A stretch of DNA of 64,000 nucleotides from Peptococcaceae bacterium BICA1-7 (lineage in GTDB: Bacteria > Bacillota > Desulfotomaculia > Desulfotomaculales > Desulfocucumaceae). Positions 16,655 through 25,156 of this stretch are shown in pieces. Where the stretch lies: assembly GCA_000802095.1 (NCBI GenBank), contig JUEB01000033.1:62001-126000 (forward strand), in the 5' to 3' direction. Each line of letters begins with the position of its first letter. Positions within the stretch are counted from its first letter, which is position 1. Position numbers and translations under genes: made by a program. The notes below the pieces were generated by a model. It did no database searches. It saw only the letters and a program-made list of their open reading frames with translations, and was not told the origin of the DNA.

Positions 16655-17365
16655 CTACAGCCTGTCCACCGCTGTAAGTATGCCCTTTAGGATGTGGGCC
16701 GGGGTGGGCGGGCACCCCGGGATGTAAACATCCACCGGTGCATGCCTTTCTACACCGCCCCCGGAGGCGTAGGCGTCTCTGAATAATCCCCCTCCGCAGG
16801 CGCAGGCTCCCACTGCCACCACCAGTGTTGGCCCGGGGCAGGCCTCGTAGGTTTTTTGCAGTGCTATCTCCATATTTCTGGTTACCACTCCGGTGATCAG
16901 CAGCATGTCGGCGTGGCGAGGTGAGGCCACAAAGTCCACCCCGTACTGCTGAATATCGTAAACGGGATTGGTCAGAGAGTTTATCTCGAAGTCACAGCCG
17001 TTGCAGGCCCCGGCATCAACATAGCGGATGTGCAGGGACCTCCTGCATATTTTTTTGATCCTCTCCCGAAGGACTGATCCTATTTCTCCGGTGACGGCTG
17101 TCTCCTTTATGATTGGTATCTCTGTTTCGCCTATGGCGTTTGCGGGGCACGCCTGACGGCAGGTGTGGCAGTATATGCACAGCCTTGGGTTCACGGTTTT
17201 TCCGGTAATGGCCCCGGTGGGGCAGGCCTCCTGGCAGTTGGCGCATCCCTTTGGACAGGCAGACCCGTCGATTAAAGGCAGTCCTCTTCCGCCCGTTTCT
17301 CCCCAGTTAAGGGGCCCTTCGGTGACGATTCTTGTTTTAGCCAATCCCTTAAATATCTTAAACAA
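16655..17365 (-). CDS. hyfI: Group 4 [NiFe] hydrogenase small subunit with N-terminal ferredoxin domain
   Basis: 236 residues joining two proteins that are separate in hydrogenase-3/4 (HycF/HyfH and HycG/HyfI). Residues 30-80 hold two [4Fe-4S] motifs, C37-x3-C41-x2-C44-x3-C48 (slightly wide) and C63-x2-C66-x2-C69-x3-C73. From about 112 on is the NuoB-like small subunit, with C121NGC124, a GACACGG cysteine and PGCPP, which bind the proximal cluster. It carries electrons between ferredoxin and the NiFe site at the membrane. The start is TTG with GGGGGTG eight bases upstream, 14 nt behind the large subunit. It is the last gene of the operon; no terminator follows directly, and the small-RNA promoter begins just behind its stop. 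Confidence 0.9.
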   Translation of the reverse strand: MFKIFKGLAKTRIVTEGPLNWGETGGRGLPLIDGSACPKGCANCQEACPTGAITGKTVNPRLCIYCHTCRQACPANAIGETEIPIIKETAVTGEIGSVLRERIKKICRRSLHIRYVDAGACNGCDFEINSLTNPVYDIQQYGVDFVASPRHADMLLITGVVTRNMEIALQKTYEACPGPTLVVAVGACACGGGLFRDAYASGGGVERHAPVDVYIPGCPPTPAHILKGILTAVDRL

Positions 17366-17379
17366 TTAATTTACACCCC

Positions 17380-18957
17380 CTACCTGTCCAGGCAGGCATA
17401 GCATAGTTCAAAGCTTTTGTTGATCAGCGGAAAGTCCGGCACGATGTTGCCCGGCAGGCATATAGGAACCACCGGCCAGTTGCAGTGGGAGGCCGATCTG
17501 ACCATATAGCGGTAGATGGTGTTCCCAGGCCCGCTCATTATCCAGTGGACATTGGCCCCCCGGGCCGACTCGGTACAGCCCACCGAGGTCCGATAGGGGG
17601 GCAGGTCCGGAATTTTCACCGCCAGCATCCCCCGGGAAAGCTTTTGGGCGGCCTGCCTCAGTATGCCGAAGGATTCCCGGCACTCGTCTATTCTCTGCTT
17701 AAGCCTGCGCAGTACGTCCCCCTGCTGTTGGACGGGAACGTTAAACTCCAGGTCCCCGTAAGCAGCGTGAGGTAAATCCCGCCTGAGATCCCTGTCTACC
17801 CCCGAGGCCCTTGCGGCAGGTCCCACCGCGCCCAGGTCCAGGGCTGCTTGAAGAGGTAAAACACCGGTGGTCTCCATCCTGTCCAGCAGCGAGTGGGAAG
17901 ACAGCATTACTTCCGTCAGTTCCCCTAAATCGGACTCCAGGCCGTTTAGCCCAGCTATTATTTCCGGAAGATTTTTGACTCCGGCCCTAACTCCCCCGGG
18001 AATCACCATGCCCCGCAGGTACCGGTGGCCGGCCAGGCGCATATTCATTCTCAGCAGACGCTCCTTCAAAATGGCCCCCCGGCTGACTACATAGGCAAAT
18101 CCTATCCCGGCGGACATGTTGCCAATGTCGCCCACGTGGTTGTAAAGTCTTTCCATTTCCAGCAGTATGGACCTGGTGTAGCTGGCCGCAGCGGGAATCT
18201 CCACCCCGGCAAGGGATTCCACCGCCTGGGCGAAAGAAACGGCATGGGAGACAGAACAGGCCCCACATATCCTTTCGGCCACCAGCACAGCATGGTTAAA
18301 ATCTTTTGACTCAGCAGCCTTTTCCACACCCCGGTGGGTGTAGAAAAGCTGGGCCTGAAGATCGATAACATCCTCCCCGAAGGCTGAAAATCTGAAGTGC
18401 CCCGGCTCAATTATGCCCGCATGGACCGGCCCTACCGGTATGTGGTAGATGCCTTCCCCCTCCACCGGACAGAATTCCATTTCCCCGCTCACCCTGGGCA
18501 CAACGGCCCCGGCGTCAAAGTCTTTTCTCAGTGGATGGACATCCGTGGGCCAGTCAGGGTGCAGCGCAAGCCTGCGGGGGTCCGGGTGACCAACGGGGGT
18601 TATTCCCAGAAGGTCTTTGATCTCCCTTTCCAGCCAGTGAGCCGATGGCACCACCGGTGTCAGGGCAGGGTAGACAGGGCGGTCCGGACTGATTACCGCT
18701 TCTATTTCAATAATCAGTCCGTCTTTGGGATTTGCAAAAACAGGGTATACTGCAAAGCACCCGTCAACCGGCCTGCGGTCCACACCGGCCATGGTCAGCA
18801 GGAAGGCGCCCCGGCCGGTTAGCAGCGAGGCTGCCTCCGGGAGTTTGTCAGCGGGCACTTTAACTCTGGCCGCCTGTTTTCCGGGGAGGTTATCGTCTGC
18901 AAGCACTTCCCAGTCTGAACGGCTTCTCAGTTCCTCTATTAAAGATAGTTCTGCCAC
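17380..18957 (-). CDS. hyfG: Group 4 [NiFe] hydrogenase large subunit (NuoC-NuoD fusion)
   Basis: 525 residues in the HycE/HyfG layout: residues 1-150 match the NuoC-like 30-kDa part and the rest the catalytic NuoD-like part. The four nickel ligands appear to be present: C231 and C234 in ERICGACSVSH and C519/C522 in the C-terminal SFELCYACLDR. The last motif is ELCxxC where active hydrogenases usually have DPCxxC, a notable variation. It should reduce protons or oxidize H2 at the cytoplasmic side, coupled to ion translocation. Its GTG start overlaps the preceding stop as TAGTG, so translation is coupled. No formate dehydrogenase or maturation genes are near. Confidence 0.9.
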   Translation of the reverse strand: MAELSLIEELRSRSDWEVLADDNLPGKQAARVKVPADKLPEAASLLTGRGAFLLTMAGVDRRPVDGCFAVYPVFANPKDGLIIEIEAVISPDRPVYPALTPVVPSAHWLEREIKDLLGITPVGHPDPRRLALHPDWPTDVHPLRKDFDAGAVVPRVSGEMEFCPVEGEGIYHIPVGPVHAGIIEPGHFRFSAFGEDVIDLQAQLFYTHRGVEKAAESKDFNHAVLVAERICGACSVSHAVSFAQAVESLAGVEIPAAASYTRSILLEMERLYNHVGDIGNMSAGIGFAYVVSRGAILKERLLRMNMRLAGHRYLRGMVIPGGVRAGVKNLPEIIAGLNGLESDLGELTEVMLSSHSLLDRMETTGVLPLQAALDLGAVGPAARASGVDRDLRRDLPHAAYGDLEFNVPVQQQGDVLRRLKQRIDECRESFGILRQAAQKLSRGMLAVKIPDLPPYRTSVGCTESARGANVHWIMSGPGNTIYRYMVRSASHCNWPVVPICLPGNIVPDFPLINKSFELCYACLDR

Positions 18958-20423
18958 TAATTTACACCCCCGGCAATCATATAGCTAACCACTTTACTCA
19001 GCATGCTCTGGACCATCCCGGGCATGTAAACTCCCTGCAGTACCAGCAGGCAGATCGGCAGCAGCATGAGCGCGTGGGCGGCGGAAAACCTCTCCCCTCT
19101 GGGAAAGCGGGAGGGCAGGTTGCTGAAATACATTTTCCCGGCGAAATATATCATTCCGGTGAACACCACGGCCACCACCATTAAAAAAATGAACCCCAGT
19201 ACCGGGCCGCTGGCCTCAAACCCTCTGGTGGCCACATTCAGCTCACTGATAAACAGCCCGAAAGGGGGTGACCCCCCTATGGCCAGCAGGCTGGCCATAA
19301 AAATGGCGGAGGTGATCGGAAGAAGCTGGCCTATCCCCTTTATCCTGGGGATTAATTTACTGTGGTAGCTCTGGGTCAGGGTGCCTGCGCTGAGGAACAG
19401 CACCGACTTGCCCAGGGCGTGGTTTACCATATGCAGCAACGCCCCGGTATAGCCCAGGGTGCCGCCCAGGCCCACCCCCAGCACTATAATTCCAATGTGC
19501 TCCACGCTGGAATAGGCCAGGAGTCTTTTTATATCCTTTTGTACCAGTATAAAGGGCAGTGCCCCGACCATTGACATTATTCCGAATAAAACCAGCAACC
19601 TGCCTGAAAAGTCCCCGGTGGCCGAGGCCAGCAGGTGAAAACGTATGATGGCGTAAATGGCGCAGTTTAAGAGTACTCCGGATAAAAGGGCGCTTACCGG
19701 GGAGGGCGCCTGGCTGTGAGCATCCGGAAGCCAGGTGTGCATTGGGAATAGCCCTGCCTTGGTGCCATAGCCCACCAGCACAAATACAAAGGCCAGTTTC
19801 ATAAGATTGGGGTTCAGACTGGACGCCACCGGGTACAGAAACCGCCAGCTAAGACTTATTTCTTCGGCCCCCAGTACCCCTCTGGCGGCGTGAAAGGTCA
19901 GTATTATGCCCAGCATGGCGAAGGCAATGCCCACAGTACATATAATTATATACTTCCAGGCTGCCTCCAGGGAGGTCCTGGTACCGTAAAAGCCAACCAG
20001 CAGGGCGGAGACAATGGTGGTTCCCTCAATGGCCACCCACATCACCCCCAGGTTGTCTGCCAGCACCGCCAGGTACATGGTGCCTACGAAAAGCTGCACC
20101 AGCCCGAAGAACCACCCGGTCTTCCGGCTGTCCATCTCCCCGTTGGCCCGGTCAGCCCGAAGGTAGGTGACTGTGTATAGGCAGCAGATGGTCCCGATGA
20201 CCCCGATGATAAACACCAGCACCGCAGAAAGCTGGTCTACCATCAGGAATCTGCCCGGCCAAAGGGGGCTGCCGGCCTGCAGCGTCTGCAGGGAAATGTA
20301 AAGTGCGGCAGTCCCGGTCAGTATGGATCCGACTACATTAAAACGCTCCCACCAGCGGGTGTTTAGCGGCAGGAAGCAAGCCACCGCCGTGAGGGCTGGA
20401 ATCAAAAGCAGAAGATAAAGCAT
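18957..20423 (-). CDS. hyfF: Hydrogenase-4 membrane subunit, antiporter-like (HyfF/NuoN type)
   Basis: 488 residues, almost wholly hydrophobic with about 14 membrane segments. This is the Mrp/NuoN-type proton-pump family. Seen: VAIEGTTIVSALLVGFYGT, GYGTKAGLFPMHTWLPDAHSQAPSPVSALLSG with the family lysine and proton path residues, and the second Lys/His region DIKRLLAYSSVEHIG. It should translocate H+ or Na+ using energy from the hydrogenase. It follows the HyfE gene by 5 nt and overlaps the large-subunit start by one base. Confidence 0.9.
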   Translation of the reverse strand: MLYLLLLIPALTAVACFLPLNTRWWERFNVVGSILTGTAALYISLQTLQAGSPLWPGRFLMVDQLSAVLVFIIGVIGTICCLYTVTYLRADRANGEMDSRKTGWFFGLVQLFVGTMYLAVLADNLGVMWVAIEGTTIVSALLVGFYGTRTSLEAAWKYIIICTVGIAFAMLGIILTFHAARGVLGAEEISLSWRFLYPVASSLNPNLMKLAFVFVLVGYGTKAGLFPMHTWLPDAHSQAPSPVSALLSGVLLNCAIYAIIRFHLLASATGDFSGRLLVLFGIMSMVGALPFILVQKDIKRLLAYSSVEHIGIIVLGVGLGGTLGYTGALLHMVNHALGKSVLFLSAGTLTQSYHSKLIPRIKGIGQLLPITSAIFMASLLAIGGSPPFGLFISELNVATRGFEASGPVLGFIFLMVVAVVFTGMIYFAGKMYFSNLPSRFPRGERFSAAHALMLLPICLLVLQGVYMPGMVQSMLSKVVSYMIAGGVN

Positions 20424-20428
20424 ATTTA

Positions 20429-21070
20429 TTACCCCTTCAGCCTGCTTAATTCTTTAGTGTCCAGGGTGTCAAAGGTGCCCCTTATTTTGTGGGTCATTAT
20501 CCCCATCACTATAGCCCCCACCAGGAGGTCGAAGAATATACCCAGCTCAATAATAAGCGGCATTCCCCCGGTTACGGCCAGGGCACACAGGAATAAGCCG
20601 TTTTCCATCTCGATGATCCCTATTATCTGATTGAAGGCCGACCGCCTGCTGACCATAAAGAAGCACCCCAGGAGAACAGTAGACAGCGCCACCGGGAAAA
20701 GCATTGTTTGGGAGTGAATCTCTATCAGCAGCACCGGCACTATATAGACGTAGGTCAGCGCCACCAGAAGCACCCCAATCAGAAGGGAAGGTCCCATTCC
20801 GATAGAGAGGGGCACCTCCCGGTATACCACTACCCTTATGGCGGTTCTGTACAGCAGCATGGGCAGGACTATAACCTTTACCGCCAGGGTAAGGCCGCCC
20901 ATAAACATCATGTGCCAGCTGATCTCACTCCCGGCAAATCCAAGGTAAAAGGCTATTCCGCTCAGGGCCGCCGATTGAATCGCCAGCAGGGTTATATTTT
21001 TGACTACTATTCTCCCGGACAGCATTAAGAGCCCCGCCATCAGGAACACAAAGGCCAATACTTCGGTCAT
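20429..21070 (-). CDS. hyfE: Hydrogenase-4 membrane subunit HyfE
   Basis: 213 residues, near the 216 of E. coli HyfE, with about six to seven membrane segments. It is similar in layout to NuoK joined to extra helices, and carries IIGIIEMENGLFLCALAVTG, the conserved Glu region of NuoK/HyfE. It forms part of the proton channel between the antiporter-like subunits. ATG start with TAGGAGG ten bases upstream. Its presence makes this a hydrogenase-4-like rather than a six-subunit Ech complex. Confidence 0.87.
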   Translation of the reverse strand: MTEVLAFVFLMAGLLMLSGRIVVKNITLLAIQSAALSGIAFYLGFAGSEISWHMMFMGGLTLAVKVIVLPMLLYRTAIRVVVYREVPLSIGMGPSLLIGVLLVALTYVYIVPVLLIEIHSQTMLFPVALSTVLLGCFFMVSRRSAFNQIIGIIEMENGLFLCALAVTGGMPLIIELGIFFDLLVGAIVMGIMTHKIRGTFDTLDTKELSRLKG

Positions 21071-21082
21071 TAAAAAGACCTC

Positions 21083-21982
21083 CTACATGATACTGTTAGA
21101 AAGGACTGCCAAAAGGCAAAAGGCAGCCCCGCCGGCCATAAGCTCGGGAAGTCTGAAAAGCCTCATTTTGGCAAGAACGCTTTCTGTTAAGGCCAGCCCC
21201 AGTCCAAGGGCCGTTACCTTAGCTGCTATAAGCCCCAGGGCAGCAGCCACCGGTATGCCCGTGGGCTGAGGCCAGAACAGGTGCACCAGCAGAGCCAGTA
21301 AAACCAACTGCTTGAGCATGGCGGCCCAGTGGAGAAACCCCAGCTGCCTGCCGGCATATTCCAGAAGCATGGCCTCGTGCACCATGGTCAGCTCCAGGTG
21401 AGTATCGGGGTTGTCCACCGGAATTCGCCCTGTTTCGGCCACCGTCACGATCATCAGCCCAATGAAGGACAGAGCTCCGGCCGGGTTCCAACCGGCTCCC
21501 GCCAGTGCCCCCAGGTCAGTGGACCCGGCCGTCAGCACAAGCCCGAAAAGCCCCAGCACCATTACCGGCTCAACCAGGGTGGCAATCATCATTTCCCGGC
21601 TGGCCCCCATTCCTCCGAAGGCGCTGCCCGGTTCCAGACCGGCCAGTCCCAGAAAAAACCTGGCCAGTGCGAACAGATAGGTAAAGGCTATCAGGTCACC
21701 AAAGACAATGCCCCGGTGATCCCAAAGGGGGATTATACTTCCCGCAGCCAGATAGGCCCCCAGGCAGACAAGGGGAGTCAGCAGGGTTATCCAGGAGGTT
21801 TGTACAGACACAACGGGATCCCTGCGGAGAAACTTGACAATGTCAAAATAGGATTGAAGAATTCCCGGCCCTCTCCGGCATTGGGTCAGGGCCTTGGCTT
21901 TTTTAATTACTCCGTTGACCAGTGGGGCCATAAGCAAAAGAAATGCCATCTGGCCCAGCACTGACAAAATATTTACTGTCAT
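21083..21982 (-). CDS. hyfC: Hydrogenase-4 membrane subunit HyfC/HycD (NuoH type)
   Basis: 299 residues from the ATG at 21982. A GTG three codons upstream lies on the ribosome site itself (AGGAGG, eight bases before the ATG), so it is rejected. The NuoH-like fold is clear: CRRGPGILQSYFDIVKFLRRD after the first helix, RFFLGLAGLEPGSAFGGMGASREMM, and ETGRIPVDNPDTHLELTMVHEAMLLEYAG, the conserved loop with acidic residues that contacts the small subunit. It anchors the soluble hydrogenase arm to the membrane. Confidence 0.92.
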   Translation of the reverse strand: MTVNILSVLGQMAFLLLMAPLVNGVIKKAKALTQCRRGPGILQSYFDIVKFLRRDPVVSVQTSWITLLTPLVCLGAYLAAGSIIPLWDHRGIVFGDLIAFTYLFALARFFLGLAGLEPGSAFGGMGASREMMIATLVEPVMVLGLFGLVLTAGSTDLGALAGAGWNPAGALSFIGLMIVTVAETGRIPVDNPDTHLELTMVHEAMLLEYAGRQLGFLHWAAMLKQLVLLALLVHLFWPQPTGIPVAAALGLIAAKVTALGLGLALTESVLAKMRLFRLPELMAGGAAFCLLAVLSNSIM

Positions 21983-21994
21983 CAGTAACACCTC

Positions 21995-23974
21995 CTATCT
22001 GACCCAGACCAGCAGTATTATCAGGGTGACGAATATATAGCCCAGATAAAGGTTGATGTTGCCGCACTGGATGCACCGCCATTTTTTTGACAGGGCTATG
22101 GTGAATTCTCTCAGTGGTTTATAAAGGAAATCTCTGATCACTGATTTTATTCTCTCTTCAAAATGCATCCGGTAATTAAAGTACGGAAGCAGGCTGTAAT
22201 CCGTGCTTACCTCCCGCTTAGGCTGCAGTATAAAACGGTAAACCCTTCTAACCGGCTGGGAGAAGGAGGCAGCTGTATATTCCATGGAGGCATCCGTCAC
22301 AATCCCGCAGCCCCAGGTTTCCGTCCGCCTTGCCCGTCCTCCCGGCAGGTTTGCCAGTCCCGCCAGCGCTGCTATAATGACCGCCAGCAGTAGGGCCAGG
22401 CTTAGGTTAAAGGCTCCTGGGAGAGGAGGCAGATCCGGGCCGGGAACAATTTGTGCCGCCACTCCCAACAGGCTGTTCATGACCACCTGGGGAATCAATC
22501 CCAGGGCCAGGCACAAAACCGCCAGGGGAGCCATGCCAATTCTCATCACCGGGGGCGCCTCTGACGCGCCGGCGGCCTTTTGACTCCTTGGCCGGGCCAG
22601 GAAGGAAACCCCGAAGGCCTTAACAAAGCAGGCGGCGGCCAGCGCCCCGGTTAAGGCAAGGGCAGCGCAGGCCAGCACCCCGGCGGCGCTCCAAAACCCT
22701 GAAACCTTGGCCAAAGACAGTGCCAGCAGCGACTGGTATATCTGGTACTCGCTGGCAAAGCCGTTAAAGGGCGGTATAGCTGATATGGACACCGCTCCCA
22801 CCAGGAAAAGAACAGCGGTCTGGGGCATTTTATGAATAAGGCCCCCAAGCTCTTCGATATCCCTGGTGCGGGTGGCGTAATATACTGACCCGGCCCCAAG
22901 GAAGAGAAGGCTTTTGAAAATGGCGTGGTTTAGCACGTGGAAAAGTCCGGCCGCCACGGCTATGGCCGCGGGCACCGGCATGGACCAGGAATAAAAAATC
23001 ATGCCCGCGCCCAGGCCCATCAGTATTATGCCTATGTTTTCAACGCTGTGGAAGGCCAGCAGGCGCTTGAGGTCGTGCTCCATCAGTGCGTAAAGCACCC
23101 CCACAATCGCTGATACTATCCCCACCGCCAGAACAAGCCCGCCCCACCAGGCCGGACCTGGTCCCAGAAGGTCGATGATCACGCGGATCATCCCGTATAT
23201 TGCGGTTTTCAGCATTACCCCGCTCATCACCGCCGAGACGTTGCTGGGGGCTGCAGGGTGGGCCGAGGGCAGCCACAGGTGCAGAGGCACCACACCCGCC
23301 TTGGTGCCGAAGCCTATCAGGGCGCAGGCGAAGACAAGGCTTTTGGTGGTGGCGGACAGAGATTCCGATCTGGCCGCCAGATCGGCAAACCCCCAGTCAC
23401 CACCGCCGGACAGGATAAAAAAGGCGCTTATGATAAAAACGGTGCCCAGGTGAGTCATTACAATGTAGCCGAAGCCGGCTTTCCTGACCTGCTGGTGGCG
23501 GTACTCGAAGGTCACCAGGAAGTAAGAGGCCAGGGTCATCAGCTCCCAGAAGATGAGAAAGACCACAGTGTTGTTAACAATTACCACTAGGCTCATGGAA
23601 AGTACAAACAGGTTGTAGCAAAAGCTCCACCAGGCCAGGTTTTCCTTTACATACATCTTCATATAGCCAATTGAATATAAGCTTGCCAGTGCGGCAATCA
23701 TTGAAATCGTGGCCAGAAAAAAGCCTGCCAGCCGGTCGATAAGAATGCCCAATTCCACACCGGGCAGTATGTAGCCTAGATTTATTACAAGCGGGTCCGG
23801 ATAAAGCATTCCCCATAGTCCCAGCGCCAGTCCCAGCGCTCCGGCGGCCACTCCCGGGCAGCAGCCCAGCAGCAGGGACATACTGGTGCTTCTCCTGAAC
23901 ATTAGGGGAAGCACAGCCCCGGACAGGTATAGGATCAGGGCTATAAAAAGTAATTTTTCCTGCAAGCCAGCCAT
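21995..23974 (-). CDS. hyfB: Hydrogenase-4 membrane subunit HyfB/HycC (NuoL type)
   Basis: 659 residues, close to the 672 of HyfB. About 14 antiporter-like helices and an extended C-terminus of more than 150 residues. Family marks: WELMTLASYFLVTFEYRH (family Glu), GFGTKAGVVPLHLWLPSAHPAAPSNVSAVMSG, and EHDLKRLLAFHSVENIGII. The tail contains a soluble stretch rich in Arg and aromatics (about 570-640) and a last helix. It is the first gene of the operon hyfB-C-E-F-G-I. The start ATG has GGGGGT six bases upstream. The operon's own promoter is not obvious in the AT-rich region upstream. Confidence 0.9.
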   Translation of the reverse strand: MAGLQEKLLFIALILYLSGAVLPLMFRRSTSMSLLLGCCPGVAAGALGLALGLWGMLYPDPLVINLGYILPGVELGILIDRLAGFFLATISMIAALASLYSIGYMKMYVKENLAWWSFCYNLFVLSMSLVVIVNNTVVFLIFWELMTLASYFLVTFEYRHQQVRKAGFGYIVMTHLGTVFIISAFFILSGGGDWGFADLAARSESLSATTKSLVFACALIGFGTKAGVVPLHLWLPSAHPAAPSNVSAVMSGVMLKTAIYGMIRVIIDLLGPGPAWWGGLVLAVGIVSAIVGVLYALMEHDLKRLLAFHSVENIGIILMGLGAGMIFYSWSMPVPAAIAVAAGLFHVLNHAIFKSLLFLGAGSVYYATRTRDIEELGGLIHKMPQTAVLFLVGAVSISAIPPFNGFASEYQIYQSLLALSLAKVSGFWSAAGVLACAALALTGALAAACFVKAFGVSFLARPRSQKAAGASEAPPVMRIGMAPLAVLCLALGLIPQVVMNSLLGVAAQIVPGPDLPPLPGAFNLSLALLLAVIIAALAGLANLPGGRARRTETWGCGIVTDASMEYTAASFSQPVRRVYRFILQPKREVSTDYSLLPYFNYRMHFEERIKSVIRDFLYKPLREFTIALSKKWRCIQCGNINLYLGYIFVTLIILLVWVR

Positions 23975-24143
23975 TTTTTTACCCCCACTGACATTGACTC
24001 TTTTAAACTTAAACCAATGATCATAAGTTCAATTTTCACGCAATTCGCACTATATATTAATAATACACAATGAACAAAGACTTATATATTTTACATCTCA
24101 TATCTAATTTAATCAACTACTATGTTATAGGTAAAAAGATTAT

Positions 24144-24162
24144 ATTTGAAAAAAATTCAAAT
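24144..24162. repeat. Perfect 19-bp dyad, possible operator for the hydrogenase operon
   Basis: ATTTGAA-AAAAA-TTCAAAT, about 180 bp upstream of the hyfB start. A partial second copy (ATATTCAAAT) follows near 24194. It resembles Crp/Fnr-class dyads loosely, but the odd-length spacer does not match the Fnr consensus. Confidence 0.3.
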
Positions 24163-24347
24163 GTAATTTTAGCAGAATAGGTATGTGAAAAAATATTCAA
24201 ATCTAGTTTACTATGTTAGGTGGTTGCCCTGGGGAATGGGAGTATTTGCTCTAATTATCACAAGTAGTCATAATTAATGTCATTGGTATTATAGAAGTGT
24301 TGCCTAAATTAAAAAACTTAGTTATGCAATTTTCGAGGAGAGGTTAT

Positions 24348-24449
24348 ATGACAAGGAGATATAATTCACAAGCACATGGTATAAAATTTGTAATTATATG
24401 CTATGGTAAGGCCAAAGATAATGTTTTAAGGATAATTTGCTTGTTATAA
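24348..24449 (+). CDS. Possible small protein, 33 residues
   Basis: An ATG preceded by GAGGAGAGG with a spacing of five bases opens a 33-codon frame (MTRRYNSQAHGIKF...). It is basic with a hydrophobic second half (FVIICYG, RIICLL). No family recognised. In such AT-rich DNA the frame could be chance; the ribosome site is the only positive sign. Confidence 0.3.
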   Translation: MTRRYNSQAHGIKFVIICYGKAKDNVLRIICLL

Positions 24450-24798
24450 ATAATGTGCTTATAGCTGTTTAGATTCAATACCCTTGGCGCCTATTATTGT
24501 ATGAACTGCTAAAAGCGCTGGAGTTAGCCTGATAAACAGGCCCGGGAGGGGGTTTTTGTTCAGTGGGTGGTATGCTGCAGCCTTGATAGTGGGGGGGTTT
24601 AGTAACACTGCCGGGCAAAGCTATATGCCCCTTTGAAAAATTTTTACCAGGGGTTCCCTCCATATAAATATTACATATAAATATAATAAAACAGATATTG
24701 ACTGTCCTCCATGTGCAGAGTCCATGTTGTTTATGAAGGAGCGGCCTCCCGACAGGTCTTTTTAAATCAGAGAGATAATCGAAAAGGGGGGAAATAGC

Positions 24799-25125
24799 TT
24801 GTGTAATACCGGGGGAATTGTGCTGAGTGATATAAAAGAGGGTGACGTGGTCGCCAGAAATTCCTACAATAGGGATATCTACTTCAAGGTTGTAAGGCTG
24901 TATACCGGTGAGGACGGGAAATTGTATGCCTGCCTTAAGGGACTGGACATGAGACTGGAGGCTAACGCTCCGCTGGACGACCTGGTGATGATTGAGCCTC
25001 CGGCGGTCTCGATGTACTGTGAAAAGAGACAGGCTGAATGTATGGAAAAGATTAAATATGTAATTATTCGCAGGGATGAATCCCTCCGGAGCAGGCTTAG
25101 GCTGGCCATCAACAGCCCTTCATAA
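24799..25125 (+). CDS. YabG N-terminal domain protein (truncated sporulation protease)
   Basis: 108 residues. The stretch EGDVVARNSYNRDIYFKVVRLY and CLKGLDMRLEANAPLDDLVMIE matches the N-terminal SH3-like part of YabG, the protease that trims spore coat proteins. Full YabG is near 290 residues; the peptidase part is absent and no remnant of it is seen before the next gene at 25157. TTG start with AAAAGGGGGG six bases upstream. It may be a free-standing domain or a truncated copy with a full gene elsewhere. It fits a spore-forming host. The stop codon lies in a hairpin (25112-25132). Confidence 0.6.
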   Translation: MCNTGGIVLSDIKEGDVVARNSYNRDIYFKVVRLYTGEDGKLYACLKGLDMRLEANAPLDDLVMIEPPAVSMYCEKRQAECMEKIKYVIIRRDESLRSRLRLAINSPS

Positions 25126-25132
25126 GGGCTGT
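25112..25132. repeat. Perfect hairpin over the stop codon of the YabG-like gene
   Basis: ACAGCCCTT-CAT-AAGGGCTGT, with no T run. It may slow or end transcription towards the convergent protease gene. Confidence 0.45.
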
Positions 25133-25156
25133 CCGGCCTGCTAAAAGCATAGGAGG

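Larger units (their letters stand above)
23975..24798. other. Long intergenic region, AT-rich then GC-rich
   Basis: About 820 bp between the hydrogenase operon and the YabG-like gene. Bases 24000-24470 are very AT-rich and hold a perfect dyad and one small ORF with a good ribosome site. Bases 24530-24670 are GC-rich with GCCTG-ATAAA-CAGGC and GGGCA...TGCCC hairpins. I recognise no known RNA family and no strong promoter. Confidence 0.5.

Noticed and set aside
24144-24162. Fnr or Rex site before the hydrogenase operon
   Set aside because: The spacer is five bases with no TTGAT/ATCAA or TTGTGA core, so only a generic dyad is claimed.
24475-24663. 62-codon minus-strand frame in the GC-rich block
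   Set aside because: No ribosome site, Pro/Ser-rich low-complexity product, and likely a by-product of G-runs on the other strand.
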